Positions 42,388 to 51,122 of a DNA stretch of 64,000 nt are shown here, one piece after another. This DNA is from Gp6-AA40 sp032156805. Lineage in GTDB: Bacteria; Acidobacteriota; Vicinamibacteria; Vicinamibacterales; UBA2999. The position numbers and the translations under genes are program-made. The stretch lies in contig JALDXQ010000003.1 of NCBI GenBank assembly GCA_032156805.1, positions 35,996 to 99,995 on the forward strand, written 5' to 3'. The stretch's first letter is position 1. Every line of letters begins with the position of its first letter. The notes beneath the pieces are model-generated. The model ran no database searches, was not told the DNA's origin, and saw only the letters and a program-made list of their open reading frames with translations.

Positions 42388-44082
42388 ATGGAGGACAGCA
42401 GTCGCGACGCAGCGCAGATCGAGCCCGCCCTCGCGCTCGATGAGCTAGCCGCGCGCTACGAGCATCTGCTCGCGCTCGAGCGGGAGAGACGCCGCCGGGT
42501 AGAGCAGCTGGAGCCGCTGCTGTCGACGATCGCTGACGCGCTCGATATTCGCGAGATTTTTCCGAAGCTGTCCGACGTCATTCAGCCTGTCATCCCGCAC
42601 GTCACGGTCAGCCTGGCCTTGCTCACACCGGACGGCAGGGGCGTGAAGGTTCACGTCGCTTCGAACTACGACGTGGGCGAGTTGCCTGTCTATCGCTTCA
42701 CGAGCGAGCAGGAGGCCATCGGCGCGAACTGGCGCTCGTTCATCGGTTACGACTGCACCGTGGTGGAAGAGGGTGTCACGCGGATCCAGACCTCACCGCC
42801 TGGTATCGAGCCGACGTTCGTCGATCTGCGGCCCGGGGCTCCGTGGACCGCGATTCTGTCGCGACTGGGGATCCGTTCGCTGTTGCGAGTCCCGGTTCGC
42901 GTCAAAGGGCGCGCCGTCGGTGGAATCTCGTTCGGCGCCGATCGGCCAGCGGCCTACGGTGATGACGATGTGACGCTGGCCACGCGCATCGCCGATCACA
43001 TTGCGCTGGCGTTGGCACACGAGGAGTTGGCAGATGCACGCCACCGGGCGGCGCAAGCGCAGGCACAGGCCGATGCACTGCAGGAACGGGTCAACACGCT
43101 CGTCGACGAGATCGAACGGCGTGGTGAACATCGCGCGTTGGGGGAGTCTGCACCATGGACGCACGTCCTGACGCAGGCGGCAAAGGTGGCGACCCCCGAC
43201 ACGACGGTCCTGATTACAGGTGAGTCGGGCACCGGCAAAGAGGTGGTGGCGCGTTTCATCCATCGCGGGTCGCGCCGCGCGCGCGGCCCGTTCGTGGCTC
43301 TCAACTGCGCGGCGCTGCCCGAACAACTGCTGGAGTCAGAGCTGTTCGGCGTCGAGCGGGGGGCCTTCACGGGTGCGGTCTCGTCGCGCCCGGGAAAGCT
43401 TGAACAAGCCAACGGCGGGGTGCTGTTTCTCGACGAGGTCGGCGAGATGACGCCGCCGGTGCAGGCGAAGTTCCTCCGGGTACTGCAGGAGCGAGAGTTT
43501 CAACGGCTGGGTGGCTCCAAAACGATCAAGGCGGATATCCGGGTGATCGCGGCGACGAACCGCAATCCGCGCGAGGCCGTGACGCGCGGCCAACTGCGCG
43601 AAGACCTGTATTACCGGTTGAGCGTGTTCGAGCTGCCATTGCCGCCGCTCCGCGAGCGGCCCGGCGACATCCTGCTGCTCGCTGAGGCTTTTCTCGCTGA
43701 GTGCGCCGCGAGTGTTGGCCGGCCCGCGGCGGGGTTGTCCGAGGACGCACGCGACCGTCTCATGAATCATGCATGGCCCGGAAACGTGCGTGAGCTCAGG
43801 AACGCAATCGAGCGAGCCGTGATCCTGTGCGAGGGCGGCCTGGTGACCGGCGAGCACCTGCCAATCACGGTTGTTGCGGCGAAGCCGGCGCCGGCGGCAG
43901 GAGTCACCGTGTCACTGTCCACTGAGGCGCTGACCCTCAGCGTCGTCGAACGCGGAGTGATCGAGAATGCGCTGGCAAGTACGCGGAACAACAAGTCCCG
44001 GGCAGCACAGTTGCTTGGCGTTCCGCGTGGCCAGTTCTATTCACTGCTTCGCAAACACGGCCTGACCACTGCCCGGCGGTGA
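42388..44082 (+). CDS. Sigma-54-dependent transcriptional activator (GAF-AAA-Fis)
   Basis: A 564-residue bacterial enhancer-binding protein. Residues ~30-230: coiled segment plus GAF sensor (VTVSLALLTPDGRGVKVHV; ILSRLGIRSLLRVPVRVKGRAVGGISF). Residues ~250-480: AAA+ domain with Walker A GESGTGKE (from G278), the sigma-54 contact loop GAFTGA (325-330), Walker B GGVLFLDEVGEM and R-finger region. C-terminus: Fis-type helix-turn-helix NKSRAAQLLGVPRGQFYSLLRKHGL. ATG 42388 is used since the open frame to 42181 is low-complexity and overlaps the tandem repeat. It activates RpoN promoters (family knowledge); targets unknown. Confidence 0.94.
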   Translation: MEDSSRDAAQIEPALALDELAARYEHLLALERERRRRVEQLEPLLSTIADALDIREIFPKLSDVIQPVIPHVTVSLALLTPDGRGVKVHVASNYDVGELPVYRFTSEQEAIGANWRSFIGYDCTVVEEGVTRIQTSPPGIEPTFVDLRPGAPWTAILSRLGIRSLLRVPVRVKGRAVGGISFGADRPAAYGDDDVTLATRIADHIALALAHEELADARHRAAQAQAQADALQERVNTLVDEIERRGEHRALGESAPWTHVLTQAAKVATPDTTVLITGESGTGKEVVARFIHRGSRRARGPFVALNCAALPEQLLESELFGVERGAFTGAVSSRPGKLEQANGGVLFLDEVGEMTPPVQAKFLRVLQEREFQRLGGSKTIKADIRVIAATNRNPREAVTRGQLREDLYYRLSVFELPLPPLRERPGDILLLAEAFLAECAASVGRPAAGLSEDARDRLMNHAWPGNVRELRNAIERAVILCEGGLVTGEHLPITVVAAKPAPAAGVTVSLSTEALTLSVVERGVIENALASTRNNKSRAAQLLGVPRGQFYSLLRKHGLTTARR

Positions 44083-44096
44083 TCGTTTCTCGGACC

Positions 44097-46748
44097 TCAC
44101 TCTTCCCGCAGAGCAACCACCGGATTGACAGTTGCCGCTCGATGCGCCGGAACCGCGATGGCGGTAATTGCAGTGAGCACCAGGAGCCCGGTTACCGAGG
44201 TGTACACCACCGGGTCGGTTGGACTCATTTCATAGAGGCCGGTCCGTAGTAGTCGCGTGACCGCCACCGCGGATGCCAGTCCGGCGCTGAGTCCGATCGC
44301 AACCGACAGCAGCCCTTGTTTGGCCACGAGCTCGATCACCTGTCTCGGCCGCGCTCCCAGCGCGACGCGAATGACCACTTCGCGTCGGCGCTGATTGACG
44401 ACGTAGGAGAGCACTCCGTAGAGCCCGGTCGCAGCGAGCAGGAGGGCGGCCAGCCCGAAGAAGGACATCAACTGCATGGACAGCCGTCGTCTCGCCATTG
44501 AATCGGAGACGCGTTGTTTCATCGTGATCGTGCGGGTCAGCGGAAGAAGAGGATCGAGCTCGGACAGTTGTTGCCGGATTGCCGGAATCATCGCGAGCGG
44601 GTCAGTTGCCGTCTTGACGGTAAATGTCATCGTGGCGCCCGCCGTCTGTGTGGCCGCGTGATAGACAGACATCTCCTGGGGAGTGGCGAGATCTCGCCGT
44701 TTCACCGATCCGACTACGCCCACAATGGTGGCGGTCAGACCGGGTTCGACGTCGTTCACCTGCCGGCCAATCGGGTCCTCGCCGTTTGGAAAAAACCTGC
44801 GCGCGGTGGCTTCATCGATGATCGCCACTCGGGGGGCGTCACTGGTGTCAGCCGAGGTGAAATTGCGGCCCTTATGTACGGGCACTCCGAGCGACTCGAA
44901 ATAGCCGGGCAGAATTCGTGCGGGACGCACAGTCGGTTGCGGAGCCCCAGGGTCGACTGCTTGTCCGACGACGCGAAACGTGCTTCCACCCTGCGGTCCG
45001 AACGGAATTCGATCGGCGGCCCCGACGGACACAACGCCAGGAAGTACCTGAAGCCGCGACTGCAACGCTTCATACAGGGCAATTCTCTGTTCGGACTCAT
45101 CGTAGTGAGACGGCGGTAGTTGCAGCTCGAAGGTCAACACGTTCCTGAAATCGAATCCCGGATCTGCCTGCTGCACGCGAATGAAGCTGCGGATCAGGAG
45201 GCCGGCGCAGATGAGCAGGACGAGCGAGGCCGCGACCTGGAGCGCGACCATCGACTCGCGGAACCGGCGGCGTCGGGCGGTGGCTCCGCGCGCTGACTCC
45301 TTGAGCATGTCATTCAACCCCGCACTCGTCGTCAGCGCTGGAATCAGACCAAAGAGAACGCTCGTGATCGACGAGATGCCGATCGTGAAAGCCACCACCC
45401 ACCCGTTGATTCCAACCCCGGCGACAGGAACCAAAGCGGTCGGTCCATAGAGTTCGAAGAGCGTCAACAGGACGAATGCCAGCGCAAGTCCAAGGCCTCC
45501 CGACAGCCCGGCGATCACGAGGCTTTCGGTCATCAGCTGACCGACCACGCGCACGCGGCTGGCACCAAGAGCCGCTCGGACGCTCAGCTCCTTTTTTCTT
45601 GCCGAGGCGCGAGCCAGCAACAGGTTGGAAACGTTCGCGCACGCGATCAACATCAACACGGCGACGGCTGCCAGCAGAAACAGCAAAGGCTGACGAAGGT
45701 TGCCGGCGACCGTGGACGCAAGCCCGCTCGCGTGAAGGGAAAATCCGAAGATCGCGTAGTTGGCGTCCGGATAGAGAACGGACAGCCTCGACGTCACGCC
45801 GGCCAGATCCCGCTCGGCCGCCTCCACCGTCATGCCCGGCTTGAGCCGCCCCACCACGTTCACTCCCTTGGCGCGGCGGCTCGCCGGCGTCTTCTCACTC
45901 GCTTGAACGCTCAGCGGCACCCACAGATCCCACGCTGTGCCGAGATACTCGAGGATGGGGCGAGAGACGCCGACCACGCTGTATCGCTCGCGATTGATCT
46001 CGATCGCCGTGCCGACGATGTGCGGGTTGGCGCCGAAGCGGCGCCGCCAGAGACCTTCGGAGATGACGACGACGCGGTGGTTGCCGTACTCCTCGTCCTC
46101 GGCACGAAAGGGACTGCCCAGGATGGGATGCACATCCAGCATGGGAAAAACACTCGCCGATACCCGGAGGCCCGACACGGCTTCGGCGGCGCCGTTTCCG
46201 GTCAGGGTGAACTCGCCGACGCGTATACCGGCAAGATGAGAGAACGACGTCGTCATCGTGCGAACGTCGTCGAACTCCGCATCAGCAAGTTGCATCCCGA
46301 TGATCTCGAACGTGGTATAGCTCTCCGTGATGTTGACGAGTTGCTCGGGAGCGCGATACGGGAGCGGGCGGAGCACGAGCGCGTCGAATGCCGAGAAAAT
46401 CGCGGTGCTGGCGCCGATCGCGACGGCCAGGATCAGGATGGCCGTGGCCGCGAAGCCGGGACTCCGCCCGAGGGCTCGCACCGCGTGCCGGAGGTCTCGC
46501 ACGAACGTTTCCATGACGGCGTACCTCCACGAATCGAGTGTCCGTTCCCTGATCAGCGTGACGTTGCCGAACTGGCGTTGCGCGCGCAGGCGGGCCTCGG
46601 CCGGGGGAACACCGGAATCGATCAGTCGTTGCTCCAGCATCACCAGGTGGAACTGCAGCTCTTCGTCGGCGCGCGCGTAGAGGCGCCGGCGGCCGAACAA
46701 CGCGGCCAGGCGTGCACGAACGTCGATCCACCACTGCTGAACGATCAC
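44097..46748 (-). CDS. ADOP-type ABC permease, PadR-linked
   Basis: An 883-residue duplicated MacB/FtsX permease. The start is GTG at 46748, overlapping the PadR stop as GTGA. A cytoplasmic prefix (YARADEELQFHLVMLEQRLIDSG, EARLRAQRQFGN) is followed by TM1 (ILAVAIGASTAIFSAFDALVL), periplasmic domain 1, TM cluster VLMLIACANVSNLLLARASARKKE, second periplasmic half (FIRVQQADPGFDFRNV) and C-terminal TMs ending VNPVVALREE. Reading the frame further upstream to 47207 gives only Arg-rich noise antisense to coding; rejected as start. Substrate unknown. Confidence 0.93.
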   Translation of the reverse strand: MIVQQWWIDVRARLAALFGRRRLYARADEELQFHLVMLEQRLIDSGVPPAEARLRAQRQFGNVTLIRERTLDSWRYAVMETFVRDLRHAVRALGRSPGFAATAILILAVAIGASTAIFSAFDALVLRPLPYRAPEQLVNITESYTTFEIIGMQLADAEFDDVRTMTTSFSHLAGIRVGEFTLTGNGAAEAVSGLRVSASVFPMLDVHPILGSPFRAEDEEYGNHRVVVISEGLWRRRFGANPHIVGTAIEINRERYSVVGVSRPILEYLGTAWDLWVPLSVQASEKTPASRRAKGVNVVGRLKPGMTVEAAERDLAGVTSRLSVLYPDANYAIFGFSLHASGLASTVAGNLRQPLLFLLAAVAVLMLIACANVSNLLLARASARKKELSVRAALGASRVRVVGQLMTESLVIAGLSGGLGLALAFVLLTLFELYGPTALVPVAGVGINGWVVAFTIGISSITSVLFGLIPALTTSAGLNDMLKESARGATARRRRFRESMVALQVAASLVLLICAGLLIRSFIRVQQADPGFDFRNVLTFELQLPPSHYDESEQRIALYEALQSRLQVLPGVVSVGAADRIPFGPQGGSTFRVVGQAVDPGAPQPTVRPARILPGYFESLGVPVHKGRNFTSADTSDAPRVAIIDEATARRFFPNGEDPIGRQVNDVEPGLTATIVGVVGSVKRRDLATPQEMSVYHAATQTAGATMTFTVKTATDPLAMIPAIRQQLSELDPLLPLTRTITMKQRVSDSMARRRLSMQLMSFFGLAALLLAATGLYGVLSYVVNQRRREVVIRVALGARPRQVIELVAKQGLLSVAIGLSAGLASAVAVTRLLRTGLYEMSPTDPVVYTSVTGLLVLTAITAIAVPAHRAATVNPVVALREE

Positions 46749-47089
46749 GGCGTCAATGGATCGATGACTCGGTTGACGGCGTCGACCAGCTGACGCCAGT
46801 TGGAGATCTCGACCGTCACCTGTTTGCGTCCGCGTGGCGTGAGCTTGTAGAAGCGCGCTCGCCGGTTGTTCTCTGACGTTCGCCACTCCGACTCGACGAA
46901 GCCCTGCGACTCCAGCCGGTGAAGCGCTGGATACAGGGACCCTTCTTCGACACGCAGCACGTCGGAGACCTGATTCAGATAGTCGGCGATGCCGAAGCCG
47001 TGCATGGCGCCTTTGGCAAGCCGCGACAAGATGAGCAGGTCCAACGTACCCAGCACGTCGCTCTTCGCGGGCTTCTGGGGTCTTCCCAT
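46745..47089 (-). CDS. PadR-family transcriptional regulator
   Basis: A 114-residue winged-helix regulator: DVLGTLDLLILSRL, GAMHGFGIADYL, EEGSLYPALHRLESQGFV, wing SENNRRARFYKLTPRGRKQ. The product resembles the PadRs at 24234 and 39148 more than the divergent one at 47212. The stop overlaps the permease GTG start by 4 nt, so expression is coupled. The promoter region up to 47211 is shared with the divergent PadR and holds a long dyad at 47169-47206. Confidence 0.92.
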   Translation of the reverse strand: MGRPQKPAKSDVLGTLDLLILSRLAKGAMHGFGIADYLNQVSDVLRVEEGSLYPALHRLESQGFVESEWRTSENNRRARFYKLTPRGRKQVTVEISNWRQLVDAVNRVIDPLTP

Positions 47090-47168
47090 AGATTATTGAG
47101 ATGAAAGTGTTGCGCCGCCGGCCCGGCGTGTCAAGGGGCGTCCTCGAAGAAGTCGATTGACAAGCGAC

Positions 47169-47206
47169 TGTATGTGTGGTGCATATATATATGCGCGACG
47201 CATACA
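47169..47206. promoter_or_regulatory. Nested dyad, PadR operator candidate
   Basis: A perfect 14-bp palindrome GCATATATATATGC (47181-47194) is flanked at equal distance by TGTATG (47169-47174) and CATACA (47201-47206), so both share the same centre at 47187.5. It lies 5 bp upstream of the ATG at 47212 and 79 bp upstream of the divergent PadR start. PadR proteins bind AT-rich dyads with ATGT/ACAT-like half-sites, so autoregulation is likely. Confidence 0.68.
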
Positions 47207-47211
47207 CTCAT

Positions 47212-47565
47212 ATGGGAACCGATCGCGATCGCATCGAGCAGTACCTGCCACTCCGGCCGGTGGAATTCCACATCCTCCTCAGCCTGGCCGCGGGCGAGCG
47301 CCACGGCTACGGCATCATCCAGGACATCGAAGCGCGGGACGATTCCGCGGTTCCGGACGTCGGCACCATGTACCGCGCCCTCGCGCGGATGGTCGACAGC
47401 GGGTTGATCGGAGCTGTCCGATCAACAGATCCGGGTGATGAGCGCCGGAATGTCTACCGCATCACCGAGCGCGGCCTCCGCGTGGCGAAAGCCGAAGCGC
47501 GGCGGCTGTACGCGCTCACCCGTGCCGCCCGGGTCGGCGGCCTCCTCGAGAAGAAGGCGACATGA
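47212..47565 (+). CDS. PadR-family transcriptional regulator (second type)
   Basis: A 117-residue winged-helix protein: PLRPVEFHILLSLAAGERHGYGIIQDIE, DVGTMYRALARMVDSGLI, wing DERRNVYRITERGLRVAKAEA. Unlike the other three PadRs here it uses PLRPVEFHILLSLA in place of LQGTLDLLILR, marking a different PadR subgroup. ATG 47212 is preferred over an open GTG at 47176 because the latter would overlap the operator palindrome. The stop overlaps the ATG of the downstream permease (ATGA). Confidence 0.9.
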   Translation: MGTDRDRIEQYLPLRPVEFHILLSLAAGERHGYGIIQDIEARDDSAVPDVGTMYRALARMVDSGLIGAVRSTDPGDERRNVYRITERGLRVAKAEARRLYALTRAARVGGLLEKKAT

Positions 47566-50258
47566 CACACGACCAGTTCCTGCGCCTGTCGGAGCGCTGG
47601 TTCCGGTTGCTGCTCCGCACGTACCCCGCAGACTTCCGCGATGAGATGGGAGCCGGCATCGTGGAGGCGTACTGCGGCCGGGCACGCGTCACCCTGAAAC
47701 GCAACGGCGTGATGAGTCTCGCGTGGCTGTGGTGCAGCGCGCTTGCCGATGCGCTCCGGAATGGTTGTGGCGAGCGCCTGCGGCCCGCTGTCTCCTGGCG
47801 CCGTCGCGGCGATTGGGGGCGTGACTTCGAGTTCGCGCGGCGCCGGTTGCTGCGGTCGCGCGCCTTTGTTGCCGCGACGCTTGGAACACTGGCCGTGGGG
47901 CTTGGCGCGTTCGCGGTTGTCTACACGGCCGTCGAGAAAGTCCTGGTTGCGCCGATGCCGTATCACGAGCCGGACAATCTGTACTTCGTCTGGCGCGATC
48001 AGTCAGCCTCCGGTGGGTTGTCGCGCAATACGCTCGCGGGACCGGACGTAGCCGATCTGCAGCACGCCCGCGACGTCATCGAGGATGCGGTCGGCATGCA
48101 GCTCTCCGTCCCCACGCTGTCTGTCCGGCGTGACGGCGAGCCGCTGCAGACCCTGATGCTGCTCACGTCGCCGCAGCTGTTCGATCTAGTGGGGGTGGCT
48201 CCGATACTCGGTCGCGGGTTTGCCGCCCACGAGGTCGGACCCGATCGCCCCGCGGTCGTCGTCCTGAGCTACGCCATCTGGAAACGTCTGGGAGGCGATC
48301 CATCGATCGTCGGCTCACAGGTCTGGCTGAGCGAATCGCCGTACACCGTGATCGGCGTGATGGGTCCGGACTTCCGGTTCGTTCGACACTCGAATCTGGG
48401 GCCGCCGCAGGAACCCGACGTCTACCTTCCGTTCCCGTTTCATCTCGCCGATCAGCACCCGCTGAACCCGAACCTCACCACGTTCGCCGCGTTGGTTCGG
48501 GTTCGCTCTGGCACATCTCCTGAACGTGTCGCGGCCGCCGTTGACGCGGTTGCGCGCGTGGTGAACGAGCGCACTCCGCAGGCTGCTCCGGCGAAGCTCT
48601 ACGCGACTCGATTGCAGGACGACCTCGTGGCTCCCGTGCGCCCGGCACTGATGACGCTCGGCCTTGCTGCCGTTGTCCTGATCCTCGTGCTGACGGTCAA
48701 CCTCTCGTCGCTGCTGCTCGCGCGTGCGGCCGAGCGTGACCGTGAGTTCGCGGTCTCGCGAGCGCTTGGCGCCAACGGATCAGCGGTCGTGCGCGCGACG
48801 GTGATTGAAGGTGGTGTGCTTGGCCTGATCGGTGGGGTGGCAGGAGCGCTGCTCGGTTCATGGGGAGCGCGCCTGCTGGTCGAGCTCGCTCCGCTGGATC
48901 TTCCGCGCAGGAATGAAATCGCGCTCGAGTGGAGTGCTGCCGCTGTTGTGATCTCGGTCGGACTCGCGTTGGGTGTGATCGCGGCGGTGATACCCGCAGT
49001 CTGGGCGCTGCGTGCCTCACTCGCGTCTCTGCTGGCCACGAGCGTGCGTGGCGCGGGTGGCTCGCAGCGGCTGCGGCGCGGAATCGTGGTGGCCCAGGTC
49101 GCGTTGACATTGATACTGCTCAGCGCGGGCGGGCTCGTGGCGCGCAGCTTCGAGCGGCTTCTTGCCGTCGATCCCGGATTCAGGCCGGCGGGTCTGCTGA
49201 CCTTCAGGGTCGCGATGGATCCGCGGCTGTTCCCGAAGAGGGAAGACGCCTTCGCCTTCCAGGATCGCGTTGAGGCTGCGCTGGGCGCGTTGCCTGGAGT
49301 GAGGAGCGTGGGCGCGACGGCGGCGCTGCCGCTCAGTTCGTCCGGGCCGCAGAACAGCATCTGGGGATGGCAGGAAGCGGTTGCCATCCCGGGCGCGCCT
49401 GGCAATATCGGCGATGCTCAGCGAGACTCGCTGGTTGCCCAAATCATTGCGGCACGAGCCGGGTACGCAGAGTCCATGGGCCTGCGCCTCCTCGCAGGAC
49501 GAACGTTCGAGCGCCGGCGTTCAGAGACTGTCCAGGAAGCCGTGATCGACGAGCAGCTGGCGAGCCGTTTCTTTCCGACGGGAACGCCAATCGGGGCCGC
49601 GATCCCGTTCAGAGGAAAATCGCTGCGCATCGTTGGCGTCGTCAAACAACCGCGCCTGTCAGCGCTGCACGAGGATGGACGGCCGCAGCTCTTCATCCGC
49701 GCTGAGGACTGGGTCGGGTTCATGCCGGTCTGGGTCATCAAGACCGATGAAGATCCGCACGCCCTTGTCCCGGCGGTTCGGCGGGCCATTCGACAGATCG
49801 ATCCGCGGATTCCCGTCTCGTCGGTGCAGACCATGGAGGAGATCGTCGACGATGCGTTGCGACAGCCGCGCATCAGCGCCGTGTTGATTGGTGGCTTTGC
49901 GCTCGGTGCCTTGCTCCTCGTCGCGATGGGGCTGTTCGGCATGATCTCTGGATCGGTTGTGCGCCGTCACGGCGAGCTGGCTGTCCGCCTGGCGCTCGGC
50001 GCCAGTCATCAGCGGACGCTGAGACTCGTGGTTGGTGAAGGCGCGCTGCTCGTGGTCATCGGCATGGTGATCGCCATTCCTGGCGTCTACGCCGCGGGCG
50101 GTTTGATTCGCGGCCTGCTCGTCAACGTCTCGCCGTGGGATCCAATCACGCTTTCAGCTGTAGCATGCGGGCTGGTGCTCGTGACCATGGCAGCCTGCTA
50201 TGTGCCTGCGCGCCGAGTGTTGAGGATCGATCCCGCTCCGCTGCTACGGCAGGAGTAG
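47562..50258 (+). CDS. ADOP-type ABC permease, PadR-linked, different prefix
   Basis: An 898-residue MacB/FtsX permease with a prefix unlike those of the other ADOPs: RWFRLLLRTYPADFRDEMGAGIVEAY plus helical SLAWLWCSALADALRNG (about residues 12-75). Next come TM1 (TLAVGLGAFAVVYTAVEKVLV), periplasmic domain 1, TM cluster VVLILVLTVNLSSLLLARAAERDRE, domain 2 (RSFERLLAVDPGFRPAG) and terminal TMs ending RIDPAPLLRQE. ATG 47562 overlaps the PadR stop. The prefix and the PadR subtype are both different from the three other PadR-linked pairs, suggesting co-evolution of the two. Confidence 0.93.
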   Translation: MTHDQFLRLSERWFRLLLRTYPADFRDEMGAGIVEAYCGRARVTLKRNGVMSLAWLWCSALADALRNGCGERLRPAVSWRRRGDWGRDFEFARRRLLRSRAFVAATLGTLAVGLGAFAVVYTAVEKVLVAPMPYHEPDNLYFVWRDQSASGGLSRNTLAGPDVADLQHARDVIEDAVGMQLSVPTLSVRRDGEPLQTLMLLTSPQLFDLVGVAPILGRGFAAHEVGPDRPAVVVLSYAIWKRLGGDPSIVGSQVWLSESPYTVIGVMGPDFRFVRHSNLGPPQEPDVYLPFPFHLADQHPLNPNLTTFAALVRVRSGTSPERVAAAVDAVARVVNERTPQAAPAKLYATRLQDDLVAPVRPALMTLGLAAVVLILVLTVNLSSLLLARAAERDREFAVSRALGANGSAVVRATVIEGGVLGLIGGVAGALLGSWGARLLVELAPLDLPRRNEIALEWSAAAVVISVGLALGVIAAVIPAVWALRASLASLLATSVRGAGGSQRLRRGIVVAQVALTLILLSAGGLVARSFERLLAVDPGFRPAGLLTFRVAMDPRLFPKREDAFAFQDRVEAALGALPGVRSVGATAALPLSSSGPQNSIWGWQEAVAIPGAPGNIGDAQRDSLVAQIIAARAGYAESMGLRLLAGRTFERRRSETVQEAVIDEQLASRFFPTGTPIGAAIPFRGKSLRIVGVVKQPRLSALHEDGRPQLFIRAEDWVGFMPVWVIKTDEDPHALVPAVRRAIRQIDPRIPVSSVQTMEEIVDDALRQPRISAVLIGGFALGALLLVAMGLFGMISGSVVRRHGELAVRLALGASHQRTLRLVVGEGALLVVIGMVIAIPGVYAAGGLIRGLLVNVSPWDPITLSAVACGLVLVTMAACYVPARRVLRIDPAPLLRQE

Positions 50259-50413
50259 CGGCGCGCGTGTCGAGCGGATTCTGAGGGCCGGACGCCTCCA
50301 CGCGCCAACGTGAAAGCGCCCTTGATCACAACCCGCCTGTAGGCTGCGGGCCGGACTCGCATGAGTATACGGAAGGCACGCCGGCATTCATGTCACCCGT
50401 CGAGTCGTGTGAA

Positions 50414-50998
50414 TCATCGGCGCAGCTCTCGCGCGAGCCACGCTCGGGCAAGACGCCAGTCGCGCATGACGGTCTGCGGCGAGACCCGAAGCACTTCCGC
50501 AGCCTCCTCGACACTCAGGCCACCGAAAAACCGCAGTTCGATCACCTTCGCCCTCCGTGCGTCAATCTGCGCCAGGCTGTCGAGCGCGTCGTCGAGCGCA
50601 CGCAGCGTCGCGGCGTCGCGCGAGTCGCCGGCCGAGAGCTGATCGAGATCGAGTGGCGTCGAGTGATCGGCTTGAACCGCCCCGCCGCCGCGCTTCTCTG
50701 CGGCGCGTGCACGCGCCGCGTCGATCAGGATGCGGCGCATGATTTGCGCGGAGAGCGCAAAGAAGTGCACGCGATCGTGCCAATCGACGTTGTGAGCATT
50801 GACCAGCCGTACGTAGGCTTCGTGAACGAGCGCCGTGCTCTGCATCGTGATGCCTGAGCGCTCTGTGCGCATGGATCGCCGCGCCTGACGCAGGAGGTGG
50901 GCGTAGACCAGCGGCGTGAGTTCTTCCAGCGCGCCCTGATCGCCCTGGCCCCATGCCTTCAGGAGGCCGGTAATGTCGGCGGAGTCAGGCACGGCCAC
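50414..50998 (-). CDS. ECF-type sigma factor, kinase-associated
   Basis: A 194-residue ECF sigma factor of the group often found beside Hanks-type kinases: ITGLLKAWGQGDQGALEELTPLVYAHLLRQARR, TALVHEAYVRLVNAHNVDWHDRVHFFALSAQIMRRILIDAARARAAEKRGGG in part, and region 4 AKVIELRFFGGLSVEEAAEVLRVSPQTVMRDWRLARAWL. The GTG at 50998 is chosen. It is divergent from the kinase gene at 51123 with 124 bp between. No anti-sigma gene is adjacent, as usual for this group; phosphorylation by the kinase is a plausible control. Confidence 0.93.
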   Translation of the reverse strand: MAVPDSADITGLLKAWGQGDQGALEELTPLVYAHLLRQARRSMRTERSGITMQSTALVHEAYVRLVNAHNVDWHDRVHFFALSAQIMRRILIDAARARAAEKRGGGAVQADHSTPLDLDQLSAGDSRDAATLRALDDALDSLAQIDARRAKVIELRFFGGLSVEEAAEVLRVSPQTVMRDWRLARAWLARELRR

Positions 50999-51122
50999 GC
51001 CGGCATTGTAGTTCCGGGTGGCGTCCTGCGCTTACACAGGTGAGGTAGCACTACTTGCCCCTCATCGGCTGAGCGAGTACGCTCCGGGCACATTCTTCTC
51101 AGGCTCGACGGAAGGGGGACGG

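Noticed and set aside
46749..47207. Upstream continuation of the ADOP frame at 44097 as an N-terminal extension
   Set aside because: It overlaps the PadR gene in another frame and reads as Arg-rich noise; the GTGA overlap gives a good start at 46748.
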